Shown here: one piece after another, positions 29,501-38,029 of the stretch
Numbering within the stretch: the first letter of the stretch is position 1
Layout: each line of letters opens with the position of its first letter
DNA from: Tritrichomonas musculus
Lineage: Eukaryota; Parabasalia; Tritrichomonadida; Tritrichomonadidae
Direction: 5' to 3'
DNA length: 64,000 nt
NCBI GenBank assembly: GCA_039105265.1
Contig: JAPFFF010000009.1
Location: forward strand, 434,001 to 498,000
Position numbers and translations under genes: made by a program
Notes under the pieces: generated by a model
Database searches by the model: none
What the model was told of the DNA's origin: nothing
The model's input: the letters and a program-made list of their open reading frames with translations, nothing else

Positions 29501-32472
29501 GTTCTCTGTAAATTAACAAGCGAATCTTCAAGATATTCAAAGAAATCCCAGTCAGCAGGAGCCTTATCTGGAGAAACTCGAAGTAAGTCTGAAAAAGCTG
29601 CTGAAGCAACAAGTTGTAAATTAGTTGATATGCCTCGTGCTGTTGGAAATTCTAAGGTAGCAAAATTATTTGCAAGTTTAGGAGCAAATGCAGAAACACT
29701 TTGCATTGTGCTAAATGTAAAATGACGTGCAAAAGGTAGAGGGACGTTTTGGAATGATTGCACAATAATCTTAATAAATGGAACTAGAGATGAGCCTTCA
29801 ACTTCGATTTCAGGAGATGCAATAGGAAGGTAATTCGAGAATGCATTGGCGACCATTTCCATTTCTTCTGGATAAAAAACATGTGAAGAATTTAAAAGAT
29901 TGAATAATACTTGAGATTGAATATCAACAATCTCTGTCAAACTAACTTTCATCCCATGCTCAATAAATATGATTGATAATGCATGCAAAGCGAATATCGT
30001 ATATTCTTCGCTCATCATCGCAATTCCATCTAGTTCGTGCATGAAATTTGTAATAGTTTCACCATCAAGAGAAACATGTGAAAATAATGCTGCTAGTAAA
30101 ACGCATTTAACAATTATGTGGCTATCATTTGATTGAAAGTTGATTGAATCTATTATCCTAACGAAACTTTGTATTCTTTTTGGTCTTGCTTTTGCATGTA
30201 TTGCAATAATTTCGGCAGTTATAAATAATCTCATAATATCTGAATCATCATTTAATGTATCATAAAGCGATTGATGAAAGCCTTTTGGTAATAAATTATC
30301 CTTAATTTTATCATTCATAACCAGAGATAGTAATAATAAATGAGACATACATAAATTTGTTCGACTCATTAATAATTTTGAAATAGTTCTGGTTGCAGTT
30401 TCTGGTTTTAATGATAGAATAAAGTCTGGATAATTGTTGATAATTCTATAAGCAAATTCATTTTTCGGCACATATGAAAAGATGAGATCAGGGGGTGGAG
30501 GTTCGAAATTTGATTTTCTAATTGGATGTTTAAGCATAGAAAAAATTAAGTCGTTACTTGGTCGGACGCTTAAAATATGTTCAACCAGCATGTAAGATAT
30601 ATTTGCAAGCTTTGAAGTTCCTTCAAGTGCATATGGGGCAGAGATAATTATTGCTAAGTTACCTGATCTGGACGGAAGATTGGGAAGCGAAATCATATGC
30701 CAAAATAATCTTCCAAGAACTTCGAAATATGGATGTTGAGCTAAGAAAACAGCAGCACTTCGGCAAACTTCATTTAATCTTGCTACGGAATTAGAAATCC
30801 TATAATCTTCACCTTCGATAAATCCTGCTAATCGAGACAAAGCTTCTGAGGTTAGTTCTTTCGGAATTATTTTTTCTGGAAGAACTGTCATCAGAACAAA
30901 ACATGCCTCAAAAGTTGGGTTTAACACATCTTCGACTTTCAAAAAGCGAGATAAAAATAAATTAATCTTATCCGCATTATCAAATGCCAATTCAACTCGA
31001 TCAGGAGACATTCCAAGAATAGAAGATGCGACAGTTGCAAACCCAATGATTTCATTTTCAAGGACGGAATGAGTCTCATCTTCAGGTGGATATGCCAAAC
31101 ATAACAATGAACTATCAATGTATTTTTCAGCAAGATCTGGGTCCCATTCATCAAGTTCTGCGAAAAATTCGGCTGCTCTTCTTCTTGATGATGAAACTCC
31201 ACTATTAGCAAGTTGTAAAGCCAATGCTGCAATTTCTCGTGTTGAATCAAATCCACAATAAAGTGAGATTAGAAGGTCGAGTTGTTCTTTTGTTGGTGGT
31301 TGCTCGCATGCAACTCTTTGAAAAATGGTCTTTTTCACATCGTGACCAAAAAGTGACATAACTTGTGGTAATTCTTGTTCATTAACTTCACGAACAAATT
31401 CGTATAAAGCAAATAAATTTTTGTGAACAGTCTGTGGTTCGAGTAAATCTAAAAAGCGGGATAAAATAACTTTAAAATGTCGTGGAAATTGCTTCAAAAT
31501 TTCAAAACTTTCTTTCAATTCGTTTCTTGAGTTATTTGACTCATCTTGTGGAGTTGTGATTGTCCATTCGCGACGTTGCTCTTCTGGTTCAAGATTCACA
31601 AAAGGAACATAAGCTAGACGAGCAACAAAATAACATGCATCTAAATATACATAATGTGATTGAGAACCAATGCTAATGTAGAAATTATCATTTTCTAAAT
31701 TAACAACAATACTTTTTGTTGAGTCCATATTTGAGGTTGTGCTAACAATAATTTCGTCATCAATATTTTTGAAAACTTGCGTTGCGACATTTAAAAAACT
31801 GCTTGTTGGTAAATCTGTTTTTTTAATGAGAGTTCTTAAAAGTTTAAGACCACTTAATTGAAGTGGTTCGTCATTCGATAAAGATGCTTGCTTGGCGATT
31901 GCAAAAGTAGCGTTTTTAAATGGCTGCATTAATGATGGATGAGAGCGTTTAAAACATGAATTTAATGCAAATAAAGTTGGCAAAAGAGCATACAAAATAT
32001 TAGTTTCCGTGCTCTTCTTAGAAAAAAAATTTGAGCCACTGACATCATTATAATTATCAAGTAGCATTTTCACTATTTGAGGAATTTGAGATTCAACTTG
32101 ATCGCCAACAAAATCAATTATTTGGCCTAAGCCATAAATGGAGGCTGAATTTAGCTTTAAAGATAAATAAGATATAAAATTCCATTTTTCAGGTTTATTC
32201 GACTTTTCATAAAGAAAAATCAAGCAATTTGCAATCCTAATTGAGCATGGTAAAGAAAGAAAGCCTTCGTTTATATTAAACAAAGGAAGTAAAACTTGTT
32301 CCGCTAAAGAAAGTAAATCATCTTTTTCTTGAATTGAATCATCTTTTGAATCTTGCTGTTCCTCAGAAAAAATAGTCTCGAAAGGAAGAAGATGTGTAGT
32401 TATGATTTGTTCAGCGGGAATAAGATGTGGTTGAGCTGCAAGAGGTATAAGTGAATCTAGATAATTTTGCAT
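26575..32472 (-). CDS. Very large HEAT-like repeat protein (1,965 aa), possibly HEATR5/Laa1-like
   Basis: One uninterrupted frame of 1,965 residues beginning MQNYLDSLIPLAAQPHLIP. Almost all of it is amphipathic helix pairs typical of HEAT solenoids. The start resembles the opening repeats of HEATR5/Laa1 (a PLFNINEGFLSLPCSIRIAN block then LQLSGLKLLRTLIKK), a family that assists AP-1 adaptors, but this match is weak and made by eye. Two low-complexity inserts occur: a Lys/Thr/Asp-rich tandem repeat of a 17-residue unit (28,216-28,440 in DNA) and an Asn-rich stretch near residue 1,690. No membrane segment or enzyme motif is seen. A scaffold for transport or for a large complex is the best general call. 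Confidence 0.62.
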   Translation of the reverse strand: MQNYLDSLIPLAAQPHLIPAEQIITTHLLPFETIFSEEQQDSKDDSIQEKDDLLSLAEQVLLPLFNINEGFLSLPCSIRIANCLIFLYEKSNKPEKWNFISYLSLKLNSASIYGLGQIIDFVGDQVESQIPQIVKMLLDNYNDVSGSNFFSKKSTETNILYALLPTLFALNSCFKRSHPSLMQPFKNATFAIAKQASLSNDEPLQLSGLKLLRTLIKKTDLPTSSFLNVATQVFKNIDDEIIVSTTSNMDSTKSIVVNLENDNFYISIGSQSHYVYLDACYFVARLAYVPFVNLEPEEQRREWTITTPQDESNNSRNELKESFEILKQFPRHFKVILSRFLDLLEPQTVHKNLFALYEFVREVNEQELPQVMSLFGHDVKKTIFQRVACEQPPTKEQLDLLISLYCGFDSTREIAALALQLANSGVSSSRRRAAEFFAELDEWDPDLAEKYIDSSLLCLAYPPEDETHSVLENEIIGFATVASSILGMSPDRVELAFDNADKINLFLSRFLKVEDVLNPTFEACFVLMTVLPEKIIPKELTSEALSRLAGFIEGEDYRISNSVARLNEVCRSAAVFLAQHPYFEVLGRLFWHMISLPNLPSRSGNLAIIISAPYALEGTSKLANISYMLVEHILSVRPSNDLIFSMLKHPIRKSNFEPPPPDLIFSYVPKNEFAYRIINNYPDFILSLKPETATRTISKLLMSRTNLCMSHLLLLSLVMNDKIKDNLLPKGFHQSLYDTLNDDSDIMRLFITAEIIAIHAKARPKRIQSFVRIIDSINFQSNDSHIIVKCVLLAALFSHVSLDGETITNFMHELDGIAMMSEEYTIFALHALSIIFIEHGMKVSLTEIVDIQSQVLFNLLNSSHVFYPEEMEMVANAFSNYLPIASPEIEVEGSSLVPFIKIIVQSFQNVPLPFARHFTFSTMQSVSAFAPKLANNFATLEFPTARGISTNLQLVASAAFSDLLRVSPDKAPADWDFFEYLEDSLVNLQRTGDSRASDFIIAIAQNFADHFDPDADMILNMSADSFADRTHSTNEIMVDTDFENHVSISPPISISPPLSPTFMDTNGNLIENSVVNMTGTSMSVSEADVDQAVNKLESPYGMARFAEWIHVIKTILANGALPFTGGAVIEAVRTVKICALKIIDIILPLLERIELKQKFPVDFLTDIMTSVIRAIETRKKSLSTRAYAILNMIIDMFKDKLLNPTDNNIENVNVNLKKDKKSQKIHILSLYDSQFSIAVRYGFQMDLSISGEFLVSFLWFHLENLKTKTTLMKVILDSYVKGLEKCKQRTIQYVGIAACIADIAREHPDLTDEVKTFVTKAMPLFADVIHESMQIFGISNSSTKETTTQKDKKEDTTNDKKETTTQKDKKEDTTNDKKETTTQKDKKEDTTNDKKETTTQKDKKEDTTNDKKETTTQKDKKDVSPQKDKKDTKEVPPNDKEKKEPASQKGKKEESAVQQPDWQAISQFRTNYSEYYGDLLSSFVWFLKKLNLESKFNIELTNILQFCIDEIEISNTKTRSSTPGGSSLLLATVEPWRVSSAFEALAVIIDIYPEKVSLSVLEHAVDVVRQMNEASPEFLEYALPLFLRSSVKKITNDVHPQMWCHLMEAALNLSYIPEVLGVLLVKGRKEKILLYADQVFDDALEATTNPLYIAVVTILIDKVPEKSASFIETLMNIDQNNLSPIQPEQNNNNNNENDNMNNNNNNNSPFLNDLGQASDSLNHWSGSQSPRSGSPPFVYSITDEWKLTVLEMLLKKLDDPEKVKPETMNKVSLLIWKRFKLGGMKLITKIIPRSLVSHKAGFRILSFGNLRFIEKIIHDEYENARAYLQFLRFCFDESKDDFLLNDNDNSEIDKYTMFIMLIRIAIRTISTFGSTDRRVVKTISLAINLLNEAREANPELFKDIIFKKVGHGELKFSIELIEKTMSNQNKGKGMKLKKFSLTKREDINDIENEDGVPIPNTPPTE
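28216..28440 (-). repeat. 51-bp in-frame tandem repeat inside the HEAT-like gene
   Basis: About four and a half copies of a 51-base unit encode KKETTTQKDKKEDTTND repeats. The unit length is a multiple of three, so copy number can change without breaking the frame. Copies are nearly identical except for a few third-position and neighbouring changes. Confidence 0.85.
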
Positions 32473-33271
32473 TTATTTTTCTAAAACGATCATCTGAATT
32501 TAACTTCAATATATAACTGGTTGAATGCATATAAAAATTAAAATGCATTTTTTGCAAGGAGGAAAAACAAAATCATTAAAAAATACTAATAAATATATTT
32601 AGAGAATTGCAATGGATTAAAAAGTATATATCAAAAATTGATTATGAGATATATTTCCAAATTATTATTCTCAATGATTACAAATTTCAAATAAAAAATC
32701 GATTCTTCCTCTAAAATAGGAATTTTATGGCCTTAACATCGACGGGGTAAACTATATTCTGTCTATATGGCTTATAAAATATTTGATGAAAAATAAAATT
32801 CTAATTTTATATTGATATGGGCAAATCTTAAAAAATAATAACATGAAATTTCATGATTTTGCTAAATAATATGATGAAAATGATAAAATTATTTTTTACT
32901 CACTTATTTCAATTTTGAAAGAAATTGAGAAAAATAAAATTCAATTCATAGTTTTTAACTTTTTCTATTAAATAACTGCTTCAAAATATAATATTTATTT
33001 GAAATATATAATCGTTTCTTTTGTTTCACTTTGCATAAAATGCAATGCTAAAAGATCCCTAAAAAAGATTTCTCCGTATTAGCAATGTTTAAACATTAAG
33101 ATGATGAAAGAAATTTAAGATTTTGTATTTATTTCGATAAGATCAATGACTATTCTTTAGTTTAAAATGGCGTTAAGTAAATTTAAATGAATAAATGCAT
33201 TATTTATGACTATATTAGTATTTCAAAAAAGTTTATTTATCATATTGCCATGGAATTAAGCAAAGGCAATA
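32473..33271. other. AT-rich upstream region of the HEAT-like gene
   Basis: No coding frame, RNA gene or clear repeat is recognised between the start of the HEAT-like gene and the transposon-like element at 33,272. Confidence 0.5.
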
Positions 33272-35138
33272 CCCTCCTCTCCCTACAATTCGTATAAAAT
33301 TATTCGTTATTTGTACGTTATTTTTTTTTAATCTTTTTGATAGAAATTGAGCAGGAAAATTGAGAGATTTATAGTGTTTTTAAAAAAATTCATAAATATA
33401 TCGAAATAGAGAATCGTTTAACAAACTAAATTTAATATTTATACTTGAAATAGCATATAATGTAATATTGAGTAATATAAAGAAAAAAGATTGATATGGT
33501 TTTTTTATTTTAAGAGATTTCCTATTTATAAATGTTTTTAGGAGATAGTTTTTATTTTTTTAGATAGCTTTTTAAATATATTTTTATATTTTAATATTTA
33601 ATTAACAAATTTGTTTTGGTTCTCAATGATAATTTGATTTTTCATGCATGTACAATTAGAATAAAAGTATTTGGGAAATGGATTTGGAAAGATCAGCAAA
33701 TATATTATAGGTTGAACTAGGTCATAATAGTCCATTGCTTGATTTGAGTAATGATTTGAGATAAAAAACTCAAAAATCTCATTAATGGTTGAATATTGTT
33801 ATTTTCTTTTTGTTTTATTGTTATATACAATATATATAGATTTCAAATCTTTAAAAAAAATAATTACAAATTTATTGGGAAAGTAATTTTTTTCATTTTA
33901 ATGTAATTTAAAATTTTCAATTAAAATTTGAATTCTTTTATCAAATATATACAAAAGTAATCAAGATTCGTTATTGTTTTTTTATCATATTTATAGTTAC
34001 ATCAGTATAAAATATATTTTAAAAAACAAAAACCAGACTTTTACTTTTCACAATAAAAATTTTTTTTTTCAAAGGATTATATTATTCGACATTCAATTTC
34101 ACCATAATTTTTCAAACGATTTCAATGAATATTTGTCCATATACGGTTTATTTTTCATGATGAATTTAGCCAAAGAAAATAAAAAATAAAAGCTTTTCTT
34201 CAAAAAATAATATAGAAAAAACTAAAACAATAGATATAAATGAGTATGTTTATAAAAATTCACGTTCAAAATTATTAAATGTGAAATTTTTTTAGCATAA
34301 TTCAAACGATAAGCCCAAATCTTAATTAAAATATTTTTTTGCTAACTGTAAATGAATAAATTTATTTTTATTTTTTGGAAATGAGAAAATGTCTTTTTTG
34401 AATTAAAATTTCTGAGAGCTTTAAAAAATCGTTTATTTCCCATTTATTTATCGATAAATGATATTTAGCTACAATATATTTTGCGATATGTCTGTAATAA
34501 AATGACCGAAAAGTTTCGATATTTAGGCGTTTATTTAAAATTCGAATTTCGTTATCTTCTTGATAAATCGTTAGCGTATCTAATATCGAGTTTATTGTTT
34601 GGTTAAGCTATTTTGCACTTTCTTTGTCTTTATTCGGATATTTTGCAATTTGATAAATGAGTGGTTGAACAAATGAATTCACCTATCTAAGGCTAAATAT
34701 TTTCACAGATTTACAACAAAACCAATAAAATTCAATATGAATAAAATGAAGTGATATCATATTCTCAATTTTACAATTAAGAATTTAATATTTCTAAGGT
34801 TTTTCAAATTTGAAAAGAACCATATTCAGTTTTTGAGAAAAGGAGATGAAAAAAATAAAGTTTAAAATTTTCATGTTAAAACACTATCACACGATTGTAC
34901 TTATTAAAAAAATATCTTTTGATGCTAAAAAAAAACTAAACAATTTTTCAAAAAAAAAAAATAAATTTTATTTATCATAGCATTTTTCTATTATTTAGTT
35001 ACTTGCATTATTTAAAAATTAGTAAAAATTGCGTTTCAGCTGCTTTTATTGCTTGGATAAAATGGTTAACAAATTTGGCAAAATGATTGTTAACGAAGTA
35101 AAAAAAAAAAAATATTACGAATTGTAGGGAGAGGAGGG
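33272..35138. mobile_element. TA-flanked non-autonomous DNA element, 1,867 bp
   Basis: The two ends are perfect inverted copies for 23 bases starting CCCTCCTCTCCCTACAATTC (33,272 onward and, read inwards, from 35,138), with TA on both outer sides (33,270-33,271 and 35,139-35,140). No complete transposase is inside. The ends resemble those of the 380-bp MITE at 25,273 (CCCT, then a TCTC block, then an AATT-CG block), so both probably used the same Tc1/mariner-type transposase. It carries a decayed coding stretch at 34,368-34,682. Confidence 0.78.
34368..34682 (-). pseudogene. Decayed reading frame inside the TA-flanked element
   Basis: Minus-strand translation gives about 104 protein-like residues with one internal stop, including LNQTINSILDTLTIYQEDNE and FYYRHIAKYIVAKYHLSINK. 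There is no usable ATG upstream. The YIVAKYHLSI segment loosely resembles YVIARYHEDI in the partial gene at 1-248. It is either a remnant of the element's own gene or a captured piece of host gene. Family unknown. Confidence 0.4.
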
Positions 35139-35336
35139 TATAATTTTTAAACTACGGATTAGTATATGGTCAAAATTTAACCTTTTACGTTTTCTCTAAT
35201 TTTAGTCAAATAAATTGTGCTCTGTTACTATTTACCAAGAAAAAAAAAAAAAAAAAACTCTACATAAATATCATAAAATAATCAAGGAATAACTTAATGA
35301 AAAAATAAAATTTTAAACGTTCTTTTTTAGAATGAG

Positions 35337-37604
35337 ATGAGTTTAATAAACTTTAACTTTTTATTAGACTCAATCGAAAATGAAGAAGATATGATTAATT
35401 TATGTATAAACGACTACCAGATTAAATGTTCTAAAAGTCATCTTTCTGAAATTTCGCCAGTTGTCAGTCAATATTTCGAAGATAATCCAAGTGCAACAGA
35501 ATATTACATTAAAATTACCAAAAATGAGATGCAAGAAGATATAATTCAATCAATATTTCAAAATCAAGCAATACAAGTCAATTCACAAAATGATCAATTT
35601 ATAAATGAATTTGCAACAATTCTTCAAATTCAACCACTTGAAGACATTTCAGAAAATTGGGAAATCAATGAACTTCAAGAAACAGAAGCTGCTGTTTTTG
35701 ACGTAGATGAAAGCATTTTAAACGAGTTTTCAACTGAATCAAAAACCGATGAAAAAATTTTTGATTCAAAAAGCCGAAAATTAAAGGCGATATCAGATAA
35801 ACAAGAAATAGTTGGGAAAGAAACGTTATGTCGTTTAATAATAAATGCATGTCTATCTAGACCAAAGAGAATTCAAGTTTACATAAATCTTATTTTTTAC
35901 TTAAAAATCGAAGAAGTTTTTTGTCGAATAATTCTTCATGAAATGGAGATGCTTGATGGAGCTTTTTCAATTCGAGCAGAAAAAGTTCAAATCACATGTT
36001 ATCTAGTTCGATTTTTTTATGATAAAGGTTATATTAAAGGTAAGAAAATTCAATCGTTGTATAAAAATCTTCCTGTTTTGTTTGCTGACTTGTCAGACAA
36101 TCCATTTTTAGTCTCGAAAGAATTGCAACGAAACAACTGGTCGAAATTTAAAAAATATGCGTCAGAAGGAATGAATCCTGATCCGATTTCACGAATATTA
36201 AGATATGATGACATCGACTCATTTCAAAGCATTGCATGCATGCCGAAATTTGACATTAACAAAAAGATTAAAATGTCAGATTTTGAAGTTTGTGATTTCA
36301 TTAATCATCGTCCATGTTCATATCTTGAATTCTGTGCGTTTTTTGGATCAATTAAATGTTTCAAATACATCTATTTGAATGAAGAATCACAAAAAAGCGG
36401 AGAATTAATTAAATATGCAGTTGCTGGTGGGAATGCTGAAATCATTCATATTTGCGAGCATGATGGCGTGATCAATTACAAAGAGACAAGAGAAATAGCT
36501 GTCAAATTTCATCACTGGGATATTTTTGAATGGTTGTCTGAGAATAAATATCAATCTAACTGTGACCAATTTAAATTGCCAATTGAAGACATGTTTAGTC
36601 TATTATATCAAAGTATTCAATTTTCTAATTTCACAACTTTTTCTTATCTTATTTATAATGACGCTGATTACAATCTTGCTTTGCCTTTTGCTATTGATTT
36701 TGATAACGTTTTATTAACAAAATGGTTGTTTAAACATAAACAGAATTTATTTAAAGATGAAGGCTCAAGAAGCGTGATTAAAAGCTTTCTTCATTTTGCA
36801 TGTCGAAATGAGAATATTGAAATGTTGAAGTTGATTCTTTCACAGAAAGATTATTGCAATGTTAATTCGAAATATGAAGGAAAAACGCCAATAATTATCG
36901 CAATTGAGAAAGAGAATTATGAACTGTACAAAATTTTAATCAATAAAAAGAAAATTAAGTTGGACATTCCCGATTTTAGTGGAAAACAAGTGATTCACTT
37001 TGCTTGTGAATATAAAAATTTGGAGATTTTGGAAGATTTGCTAAATAATAAGTTAGATAAGATTGATATAAATTGTTGTGATAAGAATAACAATACACCG
37101 TTGTTGTTAGCATGTGAAAAGGGGAATTTAAAAGCAATCAAATTGTTATTCAAATATTGTAAAGACAAAATAATTCTCGATGTGAAAAATAAATTGGGAT
37201 TGACTCCAATTTTGAGTGTTTGCAATTCAAAGAAAAAGAAAAAAAGACTTCAGATCATTCAGATTATTTATGAAAATATAAAGAACGAAGATAAAGAAAG
37301 AATAATTAATGAAAAAGGTCCAATGAAAAAAACTCTTCTTCATTTCGCTTGTGAAAAAAATGAAAGTGAAATTGTAAAGTTCTTATTGAGCTTACCAACT
37401 GTAAACGTTAATTCGGTAGATGACGATGAAAGAACTCCATTGATTTCATCTGTTTATCTCGGATCTACTGATATTATTGAATTGTTATTAAATCATCCAC
37501 AAATTGATTTGAATATAAAAGATAAAAATCAGAAAATAGCTTACGATGTTGCACTAAATAGAGGAATTGATAATGAAATAACTAAAAAACTAAAAGCAAA
37601 ATGA
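35337..37604 (+). CDS. Ankyrin-repeat protein of the large trichomonad family
   Basis: A 755-residue protein. The N-terminus (MSLINFNFLLDSIENEEDMI, then a KCSKSHLSEISPVVSQYFED stretch) matches the BTB-like opening seen in hundreds of trichomonad ankyrin proteins. An N-terminal region of low similarity (about 150-300) leads to diverged ankyrin units and then clear ones from about residue 480 to the end, for example GKTPIIIAIEKENYELYKIL, NNTPLLLACEKGNLKAIKLL and KKTLLHFACEKNESEIVKFL. Ankyrin stacks bind other proteins. Partners are unknown. The ATG at 35,337 starts the frame; another ATG at 35,332 is out of frame. It lies just right of the 1.87-kb TA-flanked element. Confidence 0.85.
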   Translation: MSLINFNFLLDSIENEEDMINLCINDYQIKCSKSHLSEISPVVSQYFEDNPSATEYYIKITKNEMQEDIIQSIFQNQAIQVNSQNDQFINEFATILQIQPLEDISENWEINELQETEAAVFDVDESILNEFSTESKTDEKIFDSKSRKLKAISDKQEIVGKETLCRLIINACLSRPKRIQVYINLIFYLKIEEVFCRIILHEMEMLDGAFSIRAEKVQITCYLVRFFYDKGYIKGKKIQSLYKNLPVLFADLSDNPFLVSKELQRNNWSKFKKYASEGMNPDPISRILRYDDIDSFQSIACMPKFDINKKIKMSDFEVCDFINHRPCSYLEFCAFFGSIKCFKYIYLNEESQKSGELIKYAVAGGNAEIIHICEHDGVINYKETREIAVKFHHWDIFEWLSENKYQSNCDQFKLPIEDMFSLLYQSIQFSNFTTFSYLIYNDADYNLALPFAIDFDNVLLTKWLFKHKQNLFKDEGSRSVIKSFLHFACRNENIEMLKLILSQKDYCNVNSKYEGKTPIIIAIEKENYELYKILINKKKIKLDIPDFSGKQVIHFACEYKNLEILEDLLNNKLDKIDINCCDKNNNTPLLLACEKGNLKAIKLLFKYCKDKIILDVKNKLGLTPILSVCNSKKKKKRLQIIQIIYENIKNEDKERIINEKGPMKKTLLHFACEKNESEIVKFLLSLPTVNVNSVDDDERTPLISSVYLGSTDIIELLLNHPQIDLNIKDKNQKIAYDVALNRGIDNEITKKLKAK

Positions 37605-37746
37605 TTATTATTAACAAATAGGCAAAAGATTTTATATGAACATTAATAATGATTTCCTTTAATCAACTTTGGTTTTTATTTATTGTTTTCTCAGTATCTG
37701 ATAATTAATGAACATTTTGCACGATAATGAAATTTAATCAGACGAC

Positions 37747-37777
<31 letters not shown>

Positions 37778-38029
37778 AATAATATAATTTATAAAAGGGC
37801 ATCATTATTGCATTCAATGAACTTCATTTTTTACAGCAAGATAAACATATTCAATGCATTTAATTGCACTGGACGCAAAAAAAGAGAAATGCATAAAAAT
37901 TGGTATTATATAATAATATTAAATAAACTAAATAAGGAATATAATATTAATATAATTTTATTTTGAATAATATTAGGTATGTATTAATACCGCAAAAAAA
38001 AAAAAAAAAAATTCAAATAAATTTTAAAA
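37605..38029. other. Convergent intergenic region with a 28-base A run
   Basis: This is the gap between the ankyrin gene and the convergent beta-adaptin gene. It contains A28 at 37,748-37,775 and another A run near 37,995. No gene is recognised. Confidence 0.6.
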
